Notes: a model not told the origin generated them from the letters alone. A DNA stretch of 33,302 nucleotides from an uncultured Elusimicrobia bacterium (GCA_903867985.1 CAIPTO010000089.1:1-33302), one strand, 5' to 3'. Positions 26,582 through 33,302 are shown, numbered from the stretch's first letter. Numbers and translations: made by a program.

Positions 26582-26965
26582 AACGAAGATTCTACTAATT
26601 TTGAAGGCGGACAACGGCGGCGCAGGATTTAAATCCTCTGTTAAGGTAAGTGTAAAATTAAGGCAGATGTAATATTGGAGCGGCTGGCGGGGGAGCTGGG
26701 TTAGCAAAACCCTCCGGACGCCGAGACTTGCATAGCGACGAGGCGGAGGACGGGAAGTGCGGTCACGGTGTGATCGACACTGGTTTTGCGTTCCAGTCCC
26801 CCGACAGGCTCAGCGAACCCTGTCAAGCAAGATGCAACTGAAGAACAAGTCGCTTTCACCACTTGGGTGAAATCTGGTTTCCGGTGTGGCCGGATGCTTA
26901 ACGGAGGATCAGGGAGCAGGATCCCGCGTGTATTATTCCTGTTCAAAAATGTTAGAATCAGTTTT
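26582..26965. other. 384-bp divergent spacer with several hairpins
   Basis: This gap separates atpZ (-) from the triple-receiver GGDEF gene (+). I see no convincing gene in it. It holds a perfect 14-base palindrome AGGATTTAAATCCT at 26624-26637. On the + strand there is a series of hairpins: ACTGG/CCAGT at 26779-26797, GACAGG/CCTGTC at 26803-26824 and TTTCACC/GGTGAAA at 26854-26872, then a CCGG-rich one near 26880-26893. The GACAGGCTCAGCGAACC part resembles the widespread REP-type palindrome words of bacterial spacers. A promoter for either flanking gene is not obvious. Confidence 0.55.
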
Positions 26966-28684
26966 ATGGAAGCGAGCCTGGAGAAAAGAATACTCATCGT
27001 TGACACTGACGCCGCTCATGCCGACGAACTCATCGTCTTCCTGCGAGGCAAAGGCTACGAAGTGCAAAGCGCCGCCGCCCACCAGGACGCGCTGACCGCC
27101 GTCCAGAATTGGAAGCCTCACCTTGTTATTCTTAATATCCTCATCGAATCTTTCAATCCCCTTGATTTCCTGACCGAAGTGAAGAAAAATCCCTTTACGG
27201 AGAAGCAGAAAATAATCGTCTTCTCCAAAACGCCGGAAGTTGATATCGTCACCGGCCCTTCACCAAGGGTCAAGGGCTACCTGACTAAACCACTGGACTT
27301 TGAGATTCTAAAATCCGCCCTCCTGGGCTTAGCACCCAAACCGGACAAGGACCACCCGGTAACGGTGCTTATAGCGGACGACGACGAGGATTTCTCCGAC
27401 CTGCTGAAAATGTTCCTTGAGTCCAACAATTACAAACCTATCGTGGTGACCGACCCCCTGCAGGTACTGCCCCGTTTAAAAGCTGAAAAGCCCGATGTGC
27501 TCCTGCTTGACATAATGATGCCGAAAAAAGACGGCTTCCAGATCATGTCGGAAATGCAGGACGAAGCGGCAACAGCCAACATCCCCATCCTCGTACTCAG
27601 CGCTCTTCGCTTCAATAATTTCCAGGAGCGCGGCATACTCACCGGTCTGCCGGAAATTGTAGCGAAAGAACTCCCCGGCGACCTGCTGCTCAGCATAATA
27701 GACAGGGAGATCGGCGGCGGTCATTCTCCCGAAATAGCGCAAGCGCTAAAAGAGCAAAAACCGAGAGTTCTGATCGCGGACGATCAGACTGAACTGCTTA
27801 TGCTTATGAAAGAGACCGTAGAGGCGGCGGGGTTTGAAGTTTTCATCGCCAGCGACGGCGCTGAAGCGCTGCAGGTCATTTTCGAGACTCATCCCGACAT
27901 CGCGGTGCTTGACTACAACATGCCCATCAAGGACGGCCTGAGCGTGGCGCAGGACCTGAAAGACAGTCCGCTTTTCGCCCACATACCCATAATAATCTGC
28001 ACCGCTTACAGCGAGAAAACCACCAAGATAAAAGGTTTAAGCATGGGTATCGACGATTACCTCATAAAACCGGTGGACACCGATGAGCTTGTCGCCCGCA
28101 TCCGCATGATACTTAAACGCAACAAGCTGGTGCTGGACACAAATCCCCTCTCAAAGCTGCCCGGCAACCCTTCCATACAGGCCAGGGTTGAGCGCGAATT
28201 ACAGAAAGGCGGAAGCTTCGCGGTGCTTTATCTGGACCTCAATAATTTTAAAGCCTACAACGATATATACGGTTTTGAATCCGGGGACCGCGTGATAAAA
28301 GCCACGGCCAACTTGCTGGTCAAGCTCACCATTCATAACGAGACCTCCAGGGATTTTATCGGGCACATCGGCGGCGACGACTTTATAATAGTCACCGATT
28401 TCGAGAAGGCCGAGGAGATCGCGGCCCGCGTCGTGTCGGCCTTTGATGAGATATCCCCCTCTTTCTACGGCAAAGAAGACCGCGCGCGCGGACATATTAT
28501 CTCGACAGACCGCCAGGGCAATATCAAAAAATTCCCTTTCCTCTCCATAGCCGTCGGCATCGTCCATAACAAGCTGCGCCCGCTTATCTCCTTCGCGCAG
28601 GTCAGCAATATAGGCTCCGAGCTTAAAAAAGCCGCCAAAGCCAGAGAGAAAAGCGCCTATATTATGGACAAACGTAAAGACTAG
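26966..28684 (+). CDS. triple-receiver diguanylate-cyclase-like response regulator
   Basis: A cytoplasmic signalling protein of 572 residues with three receiver domains and a GGDEF domain, expected to make or sense c-di-GMP under phosphorelay control. Receiver 1 (about 8-122) has Asn57 where the phosphoacceptor Asp should be, so it is probably a pseudo-receiver. Receiver 2 (about 132-245) has an acidic cluster at 138-140 and Asp182. Receiver 3 (about 267-382) has Asp316 and Lys368 and looks complete. The GGDEF core reads GGDDF at 469-473, with YLDLNNFKAYNDIYGFESGD upstream. I chose the ATG at 26966; longer in-frame starts precede the receiver with low-quality sequence. Confidence 0.88.
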   Translation: MEASLEKRILIVDTDAAHADELIVFLRGKGYEVQSAAAHQDALTAVQNWKPHLVILNILIESFNPLDFLTEVKKNPFTEKQKIIVFSKTPEVDIVTGPSPRVKGYLTKPLDFEILKSALLGLAPKPDKDHPVTVLIADDDEDFSDLLKMFLESNNYKPIVVTDPLQVLPRLKAEKPDVLLLDIMMPKKDGFQIMSEMQDEAATANIPILVLSALRFNNFQERGILTGLPEIVAKELPGDLLLSIIDREIGGGHSPEIAQALKEQKPRVLIADDQTELLMLMKETVEAAGFEVFIASDGAEALQVIFETHPDIAVLDYNMPIKDGLSVAQDLKDSPLFAHIPIIICTAYSEKTTKIKGLSMGIDDYLIKPVDTDELVARIRMILKRNKLVLDTNPLSKLPGNPSIQARVERELQKGGSFAVLYLDLNNFKAYNDIYGFESGDRVIKATANLLVKLTIHNETSRDFIGHIGGDDFIIVTDFEKAEEIAARVVSAFDEISPSFYGKEDRARGHIISTDRQGNIKKFPFLSIAVGIVHNKLRPLISFAQVSNIGSELKKAAKAREKSAYIMDKRKD

Positions 28685-28788
28685 CCCGGGAAGCATCTGC
28701 TGCCTGGCCTCCAGGGCATCCCAAACCGAACCAAAGGACCTATATCTTTAAGTCCAAATACCGCCCCCAACCGGGCCCTTCGCCTCTA

Positions 28789-28815
28789 TTGCCACTCCAG
28801 CCTTATTTCTATAAT
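28789..28815 (+). promoter_or_regulatory. possible sigma-70 promoter for the repeat protein
   Basis: TTGCCA at 28789-28794 and a perfect TATAAT at 28810-28815, but with a short 15-base spacer. The predicted leader to the ATG at 28892 is about 70 bases, and AGGAGA at 28877-28882 is the ribosome site. Confidence 0.4.
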
Positions 28816-28891
28816 TTAGTCATGCTGAAGCAGGGGCACAGCGACATTTTGAGCAAATATAACTTACAAACAAATTAGGAGAACAGCGTAA

Positions 28892-29740
28892 ATGAAAAAA
28901 CTATTAACCATGGTTATGATAGTCACCTCGGCTGGCCTGGCCTGCGCGGGAGAAACCGAAACGACGGCCCTGAACGCCGCCAGCCTTACTGGAGTGAACA
29001 TATCCGCCATGCGGGCGATAGACGTCCCCGCGGCGCCTGCGGCTGTCAAAGTGACATCCTCCGCCAGCTGGATAAAGGCCGTGAAAAAGGAATATTTAAG
29101 ACTGCTTGATACCGGAAATATACAAAGCCTACCGGCAGCCAATATCTCTGAACTCCCCGACGCGGCCAAACAGCAACTGAAGGAAGATAACACTAATCTG
29201 GGACCGGATTACCCCTCTATCGCTTATAAAATGGAATTACAGGGCGCCACCGCTTTCATTATCCATAATGAAAACGACGGGGGAATGTTCACCACTATTT
29301 TCGACGAAATAGGACAAAAGATCGCAGAAGGCAGCTGCGGGGAAAGCGGTGAATTTTCCTGGGACACCTCCAAAGGCGCCGCCATACGGAAAACCAATGC
29401 CCTGGCAGCGGTGAAGGGTACGCCCACCTATATGTGGGTAAAAGCCGTTAAAAAAGAATATTTAAGGCTGTTCAATGAAGGCAATCTCGGAACCCTGCCC
29501 GTGGCTAAAATATCGGAACTTCCCGCCGACGCCAAGCAGCAGCTTAAGGCGGACAATACGGCTTGGGGACCGGAGTATCCCTCCATCCCTTATAAAATGG
29601 TACTACAGGGAATGACCGCTTTCATTATCCATAACGAGAACGACGACGGCATGTTCGTCGCGATATTTGATAAGCGCGGAAACTATATCGCTGCCGGATT
29701 CCGCGATAACGGCGGAACCTTCGCCTGGGACGATATTTAA
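28892..29740 (+). CDS. secreted protein of two 99-residue repeats, function unknown
   Basis: I do not recognise this 282-residue exported protein. A signal peptide occupies residues 1-19 (MKKLLTMVMIVTSAGLACA); the lipobox is poor, so signal peptidase I cleavage is more likely. Two repeats, residues 60-158 and 182-280, align over 99 positions without gaps and share about two thirds of their residues. Shared blocks include KAVKKEYLRL, ISELP, the motif TAFIIHNEND and a final WD. The spacing is 122 residues. It has its own promoter-like sequence and a downstream terminator, so it is probably monocistronic. A periplasmic or surface role is inference. Confidence 0.82.
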   Translation: MKKLLTMVMIVTSAGLACAGETETTALNAASLTGVNISAMRAIDVPAAPAAVKVTSSASWIKAVKKEYLRLLDTGNIQSLPAANISELPDAAKQQLKEDNTNLGPDYPSIAYKMELQGATAFIIHNENDGGMFTTIFDEIGQKIAEGSCGESGEFSWDTSKGAAIRKTNALAAVKGTPTYMWVKAVKKEYLRLFNEGNLGTLPVAKISELPADAKQQLKADNTAWGPEYPSIPYKMVLQGMTAFIIHNENDDGMFVAIFDKRGNYIAAGFRDNGGTFAWDDI

Positions 29741-29792
29741 ACCCATCAGTTCAACCCGCGTAACACGCCATTAGCGGAATTGCGAAAAGAAC

Positions 29793-29828
29793 AGAGCCGG
29801 CAGTCGATAAGACCGCCGGCTCTTCTTT
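29793..29828. terminator. bidirectional intrinsic terminator
   Basis: AGAGCCGGC (29793-29801) pairs with GCCGGCTCT (29815-29823), a nine-base GC-rich stem with a 13-base loop, followed by TCTTTT on the + strand. Read on the minus strand the same stem is followed by GTTCTTTTC. It sits between the convergent ends of the repeat-protein gene and the sigma-54-like gene and can serve both. Confidence 0.8.
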
Positions 29829-29835
29829 TCAGCGT

Positions 29836-30900
29836 CTACACCGCCCTATTACCTTTCCCGCCCAAAGACAGCTCTTTGCGGTACTGGGCGATGGAGCGCC
29901 GTGAGAGTTTCACCCCGTACCTCTTCTCAAGCGCAAACCCCAACTCAGCGTCGGAAACATCCGGCCTTTCCGAGGCCAGAGCGTAAAGCCTTTCCTTATT
30001 CACATCTTTGGAACTGGGCAAAAGCGTAGTCATGGGTGCCTCGGTGCCCCAGGGCAACTGCACCGACTTATTGGAAACCAGCCGGTTCAGGACGCTCGTA
30101 TCCACCCCCAGGTTCTTGGCCAAAGTCCGCTGCGACAGCGGCCTGCGGCGGGAAGGCTCTCCGCTGGTAAGGAAATCCGTCTGTACGCTTATCAGCAACT
30201 CAAGCGCGCGGTAAAGCGTGGTCTTGCGCTGATCCGTAAATTCAAGGCGCTTCAGAAGATTCTCAATTTTATTTCCGTCCGCAGCGGAAAGGGCCGCGGC
30301 GTATTGCTCCAGCTTTTCCCTGTTCACGCGGTAACGCCCCTTCCACACTTCCCGGTTAAAGAACGCCAGCACCGGTGAACCGTCCTCAAGCTCTATTCCG
30401 GCCACGGCGCTGAAAACTTTTTCGGGCAGGGGAGCCGGCGCCCCCTCAAATTCCCCGTGAATAAAAGCGCGGTTAACAAAATCCCTGAGCCTGACGGCGT
30501 CTTCCTTTGTTATGCCGCATACTTCCGCCCTTTGAGCGTCGGTCCTCTCCCCGTCTTTAAGGAAACAGGTCTCAAAATTCTCCTGCCCTATCCGCTGCAT
30601 CAACCCCACCAGATCCCCGCCGCCATCGGCAAGATCGGGAAGGTCCCCGGCTGAAAGCCTGAGGCCATAGCCGGCGAAATTCTTGGCCGCGTAACGGGCG
30701 CTCGGGAACTCGGCCAGATTCACCACGCCGGCAGTCTTCAGCAGTTTAAAAAGTCTGGAGCTTTCCAGCTCTTTTAACTGTTTTTCAAAATCACCCTCCG
30801 ACATCTCCATGAGCCCGGCCAGCTTCAGCCGCCCCTGCATCACGGCTGAGGCTCTTGCCGCCAGCCCGTGAGTTAAGCGCATCCTGGGAATTTTATTCAT
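29836..30900 (-). CDS. short, divergent sigma-54 (RpoN-like) factor
   Basis: A sigma-54-family RNA polymerase factor of 354 residues, clearly shorter than the usual 430-500. Region I-like sequence is at 7-53 (RLTHGLAARASAVMQGRLKL, then FEKQLKELESSRLFKLL). The core-binding region includes LLKRLEFTDQRKTTLYRALE at about 215-234. The helix-turn-helix is at about 255-290 (LSQRTLAKNLGVDTSVLNRL, then NKSVQLPWGT). The RpoN box reads SRRSIAQYRK at 333-342 against the consensus ARRTVAKYRE. An acidic region II is lacking. The usual LKYFF block after the PxG motif is replaced by MTTLLP. It is divergent from a GAFTGA activator gene, and a -24/-12 element precedes it. It is probably a specialised paralogue. 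Confidence 0.85.
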   Translation of the reverse strand: MNKIPRMRLTHGLAARASAVMQGRLKLAGLMEMSEGDFEKQLKELESSRLFKLLKTAGVVNLAEFPSARYAAKNFAGYGLRLSAGDLPDLADGGGDLVGLMQRIGQENFETCFLKDGERTDAQRAEVCGITKEDAVRLRDFVNRAFIHGEFEGAPAPLPEKVFSAVAGIELEDGSPVLAFFNREVWKGRYRVNREKLEQYAAALSAADGNKIENLLKRLEFTDQRKTTLYRALELLISVQTDFLTSGEPSRRRPLSQRTLAKNLGVDTSVLNRLVSNKSVQLPWGTEAPMTTLLPSSKDVNKERLYALASERPDVSDAELGFALEKRYGVKLSRRSIAQYRKELSLGGKGNRAV

Positions 30901-30970
30901 ATCCGCCCGCGTTCATCCTTCCAAAAGATTTAAAAACTGCCCCCCTCCCGCCATCCCCTGCCTGATACAG

Positions 30971-30986
30971 AGCAATTTTTATGCCA
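30971..30986 (-). promoter_or_regulatory. -24/-12 (sigma-54-type) promoter of the sigma-54-like gene
   Basis: The minus strand reads TGGCATAAAAATTGCT, matching the sigma-54 consensus TGGCAC-R-N4-TTGCW except for one base, with the invariant GG and GC ten bases apart. The predicted start is near 30960, about 60 bases before the ATG at 30900. Confidence 0.75.
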
Positions 30987-31074
30987 GAATATATTAAAAC
31001 ATTTATTTGTCAGATTTTCACAATGAAAACTCCGCCGGGGAAGGAATTTTAATATAATGTCAAAGCGGTGCGAA

Positions 31075-31114
31075 TATTTTCATTTGAAAATATTTATTTT
31101 CGTTTGAGAATGTT
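31075..31114. promoter_or_regulatory. two tandem 20-bp partly palindromic sites, likely regulator binding sites
   Basis: Two adjacent 20-base units at 31075-31094 and 31095-31114 differ only by three A-to-G changes. The first contains ATTTTC-ATTT-GAAAAT symmetry. They lie 115-154 bases upstream of the predicted sigma-54 start at 30960, a normal enhancer distance. They also lie just ahead of the divergent activator gene, so they may control both directions. Confidence 0.6.
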
Positions 31115-31141
31115 TTTAAGAAAATCAGCAGGGGGCTTACA

Positions 31142-32515
31142 GTGACTAAATTAAATATCCTTGTCGTGGAAGACGATAAACTGGCGCAGAAAGTCATGTC
31201 CGGCCATTTACGCGCTCACAATGTTGATCTGGCGGGCGACAAAAAAACCGCTTTAGCAAAATTGGCAAATGGCCATTACGACATCTGCTTTTTTGACCTT
31301 ATGCTGGGGCCTAAAGACGATTATTCCGGCTTGAAGCTGATCCCTGTCGCCGTCTCCAAGGGCTTTTACTGCGTGGTAATGTCCGGCTCCGACTCCGACG
31401 AAATAATAAACAAGGCTTACGGTCTGGGCTGTAAAGATTTTTATTCCAAAGGCAATGAGGAGTCCAACGTTGAGGCTGTTATCAGAAAATATTTCCAGAG
31501 CAGGACCGGAACAGCCGGCGCCGATGTTTTTTCAAGCCGCTTCGTGACCTCGGACCCCGCCACCAGGGCCGTCGTGAGCGAAGCTCTTAAATACGCGCCC
31601 TCGGAATTACCCATTCTTATCCTGGGCCCCTCCGGCTCGGGCAAAACCTCCCTGGCCAAAATTATCCACGACTATTCCGGCAGGGAAGGCTCTTTTGTGG
31701 CCATCAATTGCTCCGCCTACACCGAAGACTTGCTTGAGGCTGAACTTTTCGGCCATAAAAAAGGCGCCTTCACCGGGGCCGGAGAAACCCGCAAAGGCCG
31801 CCTGCTGGAGGCTCACAAAGGAACCTTGTTCCTGGACGAGATAGGCACCATGAGCCTTAACATGCAGATGAAACTGCTCAAAGCCATAGAGGAGCGCTCT
31901 TTCTACCCGCTGGGCTCCGATAAACCGGAGCATTCAGAATTCCGCATAATAAGCGCCACCCTGGAAAACATACAACAACTCATTTCGCAGGGGAAAATGC
32001 GCCTGGACCTGTTTCAGCGCATACACGGATTCACCATAGACCTGAGCCCGCTGAGCCGCAGAAAGGACGATATTTTCCCGCTCCTAACTCACTTCACGGC
32101 CGGCACCAAACGGCTGGCATTTTCTCCGGATGCGAAAGCCTATATTCAGAATTATACCTGGCCGGGCAATGTCAGAGAGCTGAAAAGATTTTCCGAGCTT
32201 CTGGTCAGCGGCTCGGAAGGGAGGATAGATCTTGAAGCGGTAAAACAACATCTTACCGCCTCCGACCCCGCCGCACCGGCAGGGAAATTATCAGGGGGCG
32301 ACGCCTATCGGCACGCCCTGGCCAACGGCCTTGAACGGACCTTGGACCGGGTAGCTTACGAGATAATCCAGCGGAGCATGACGGAGAACGGGGGCAAAAA
32401 GACCGGGACGCTTTCGGACCTTAAAATTTCAACGCGTTTTCTCTACGCCACTTTGAATAAATTCGGGGCGGTGGCTGCGCGCAAAGACAAGCAACCGCAG
32501 GGGGATGAACAATGA
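31142..32515 (+). CDS. NtrC-family sigma-54 activator (receiver, AAA+, Fis-like)
   Basis: A bacterial enhancer-binding protein of 457 residues that remodels sigma-54 polymerase with ATP. The receiver is at 4-116, with E10-D11-D12, phosphoacceptor Asp52 and Lys103. The AAA+ domain has Walker A GPSGSGKT at 162-169, the sigma-54 contact loop GAFTGA at 208-213, Walker B LFLDE with D232-E233, RLDLFQRI, and WPGNVREL. The C-terminal segment (YEIIQRSMTENGGKKTGTLS, then ISTRFLYATLNKFGA) is a divergent Fis-type helix-turn-helix. The start is GTG with AGGGGG at 31130-31135. It overlaps the DHp gene by four bases and is divergent from the sigma-54-like gene. Confidence 0.92.
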   Translation: MTKLNILVVEDDKLAQKVMSGHLRAHNVDLAGDKKTALAKLANGHYDICFFDLMLGPKDDYSGLKLIPVAVSKGFYCVVMSGSDSDEIINKAYGLGCKDFYSKGNEESNVEAVIRKYFQSRTGTAGADVFSSRFVTSDPATRAVVSEALKYAPSELPILILGPSGSGKTSLAKIIHDYSGREGSFVAINCSAYTEDLLEAELFGHKKGAFTGAGETRKGRLLEAHKGTLFLDEIGTMSLNMQMKLLKAIEERSFYPLGSDKPEHSEFRIISATLENIQQLISQGKMRLDLFQRIHGFTIDLSPLSRRKDDIFPLLTHFTAGTKRLAFSPDAKAYIQNYTWPGNVRELKRFSELLVSGSEGRIDLEAVKQHLTASDPAAPAGKLSGGDAYRHALANGLERTLDRVAYEIIQRSMTENGGKKTGTLSDLKISTRFLYATLNKFGAVAARKDKQPQGDEQ

Positions 32516-32700
32516 GCCAGCCTGACGACCTGAGCAAACTGCTGCACGATATCAAAGGAAAATGCGCCAGCATCAAAGGCGCGGCCGACTTATTCCGGGA
32601 TTGTTCGGTGGAAGAAAAACGGGAGATGCTCGCCCTCATGAGCGAGGCCGCGCGAAACATCTCCGGGACTTTGCTGGAACTGGGCAAAACTCTTAAGTAA
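32512..32700 (+). CDS. stand-alone histidine-kinase DHp-like domain, 62 residues
   Basis: A tiny protein that resembles only the dimerisation and phosphoacceptor helices of a sensor kinase. Helix 1 carries the H-box-like KLLHDIKGKCASIKGAADLF with His12. Helix 2 is EEKREMLALMSEAARNISGT, ending in LLELGKTLK. There is no ATP-binding domain in the gene or after it on this strand. Its ATG overlaps the activator's stop (ATGA) behind AGGGGG, so it is coupled to the response regulator. It could act as a histidine phosphotransferase in the manner of Spo0B/ChpT or as a dimerisation modulator; this is inference. A truncated kinase remnant is less likely because the gene is neatly coupled. Confidence 0.65.
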   Translation: MSQPDDLSKLLHDIKGKCASIKGAADLFRDCSVEEKREMLALMSEAARNISGTLLELGKTLK

Positions 32701-32815
32701 GAGCAATTTGATTTACAGAAATATTATAACCACCAGCAGTATACCGATCAGAACCAAAGCGGTAATTTCACACTGCTTTTGCTTATGTCTTGTGATCGTA
32801 ACTTGTGGCTTACCG

Positions 32816-33202
32816 CTACGACCAAGGTGGTTCTTTCCCGGCGACTTTTAGCCAGGGGAGATGCGCGAACTTTTCGGGGGCGTGGCCGGTGGCCATGGTT
32901 ATGTCGGTAAAACCTTTTTCATGCAGGTCTTTGGCGATGTCTTCGCCTTTAATATCGCTTCCCAGATCTGAATCTATATACACAGGCGTGTCTTTAGGCA
33001 AAGTTTCTATACCGGCGGCAAAATCTTTTGGGGTTTTATAAGCTTTTAGTCCCACACCAGCCGCTTTAGCCGCCAACTTCCAGTTCATGTGAACCAGCAT
33101 ATCGTCGTCTAACAGGACAACCTGGTGGTCGGCACCATGCATTACTACGCTGGGAAGCTCTATCAGGACAGTCGTGCCTTTGCCAAGTGCGTTTTCCGGA
33201 GC
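32816..33202 (-). pseudogene. 3' remnant of a hybrid histidine kinase, truncated by an IS21-type end
   Basis: Read on the minus strand, the first native residues ENALGKGTTVLIELP are the last strand of a histidine-kinase ATP-binding domain. A receiver domain follows: VVLLDDDMLVHMNWKLAAKA, phosphoacceptor-type Asp in PVYIDSDLG, and a conserved-looking end GHAPEKFAHLPWLKVAGKEP. The kinase H-box, N-box and G-boxes are missing. Upstream the frame enters terminal repeats of a mobile element and meets a TAA at 33301-33299. So only the C-terminal receiver and a stub remain. A short GTG-started product from 33235 could in principle still be made. Confidence 0.8.
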
Positions 33203-33302
33203 AAAGTAGCCACCATTCCGCTGTAAAGTAGCCACTATTCCGTTACAAAGTAGCCACCGTTCCGGTGAAAGTAGCCACCCCTGTTTTTGATGGGGTGATT
33301 AA
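33203..33302. mobile_element. terminal repeat array of an IS21-type insertion sequence (edge of window)
   Basis: AAAGTAGCCAC occurs four times at 33203-33213, 33225-33235, 33247-33257 and 33268-33278, at 21-22 base spacing, with TTCCG between the first three pairs. Multiple short terminal repeats of this kind (GTGGCTACTTT on the other strand) are typical of IS21-family ends. The transposase and helper genes would lie right of the window; a minus-strand TAA at 33301-33299 may be the end of the helper gene, but that cannot be shown. The exact element end, near 33193-33203, is ambiguous because it blends with the kinase sequence. Confidence 0.7.

Noticed and set aside
26701-27006. 101-codon minus-strand frame upstream of the GGDEF gene
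   Set aside because: It overlaps the start of the GGDEF gene and the hairpin-rich spacer and has no family features.
31053-31058. TATAAT as a sigma-70 -10 box for the activator gene
   Set aside because: No -35-like hexamer occurs at a 16-18 base distance, so it is not called as a promoter.
32701-32815. Minus-strand frame ending in a 19-residue hydrophobic run (CEITALVLIGILLVVIIFL)
   Set aside because: It looks like a membrane anchor, but no ATG, GTG or usefully placed TTG opens the frame, so I do not call a gene.
33203-33278. CRISPR-like array
   Set aside because: The repeats are only 11 bases with about 10-base spacers that share TTCCG; this fits IS21-type terminal repeats and not a CRISPR array.

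Overview
The window reads as chromosome from a Gram-negative (diderm) bacterium with moderate GC. The support is an outer-membrane secretin with a full PilMNOPQ assembly set, an LPS heptose epimerase, Wzy/WaaL-type glycan enzymes, and a complete F-type ATP synthase whose c subunit has a proton-type ion site. Gene style and content would suit an Elusimicrobiota-like or similar little-cultivated lineage, but that is a weak inference from memory. No rRNA, tRNA or CRISPR array was found.

Layout. 1-519 is the 3' end of a UvrD/PcrA helicase. 623-4273 (+) holds gatC, gatA, a Nudix hydrolase and gatB, the amidotransferase for transamidation of misacylated Glu-tRNA(Gln)/Asp-tRNA(Asn). 15104-4288 (-) is a long run: pilM-N-O-P-Q, two tandem Wzy/ligase-like membrane proteins with TPR-like tails, a ClsB-type cardiolipin synthase and an unrecognised exported protein. 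It has a good sigma-70 promoter in front of pilM. A small membrane protein (15795-15286, -), a 58-residue protein and a MenG/UbiE methyltransferase (16000-16905, +) follow.

26581-16947 (-) is the ATP synthase run: atpZ, atpI-like, atpB, E, F, H, A, then an HldD-type epimerase wedged between atpA and atpG, then atpG, D, C and an HGSNAT-like acyltransferase overlapping atpC by one base. Several spacers in this run hold decayed short word repeats.

The right end (26966-33302) is regulatory. It holds a triple-receiver GGDEF protein, a secreted protein made of two 99-residue repeats, and a signalling island. The island comprises a short, divergent sigma-54 factor (-) and, divergent from it, a receiver-AAA+-Fis activator with an intact GAFTGA loop. 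Overlapping the activator gene is a 62-residue stand-alone histidine-kinase dimerisation (DHp) domain. Next comes the 3' remnant of a hybrid histidine kinase, cut off by the terminal repeats of an IS21-type element at the window edge.

The most interesting candidate system is this sigma-54 island. The 241-bp divergent spacer carries a near-consensus -24/-12 element facing the sigma-54-like gene. It also carries two tandem 20-bp partly palindromic repeats, 115-154 bp upstream of the predicted start, the usual place for activator enhancer sites. Together they suggest a self-contained, autoregulated alternative sigma-54 circuit with an unusual phosphotransfer partner.
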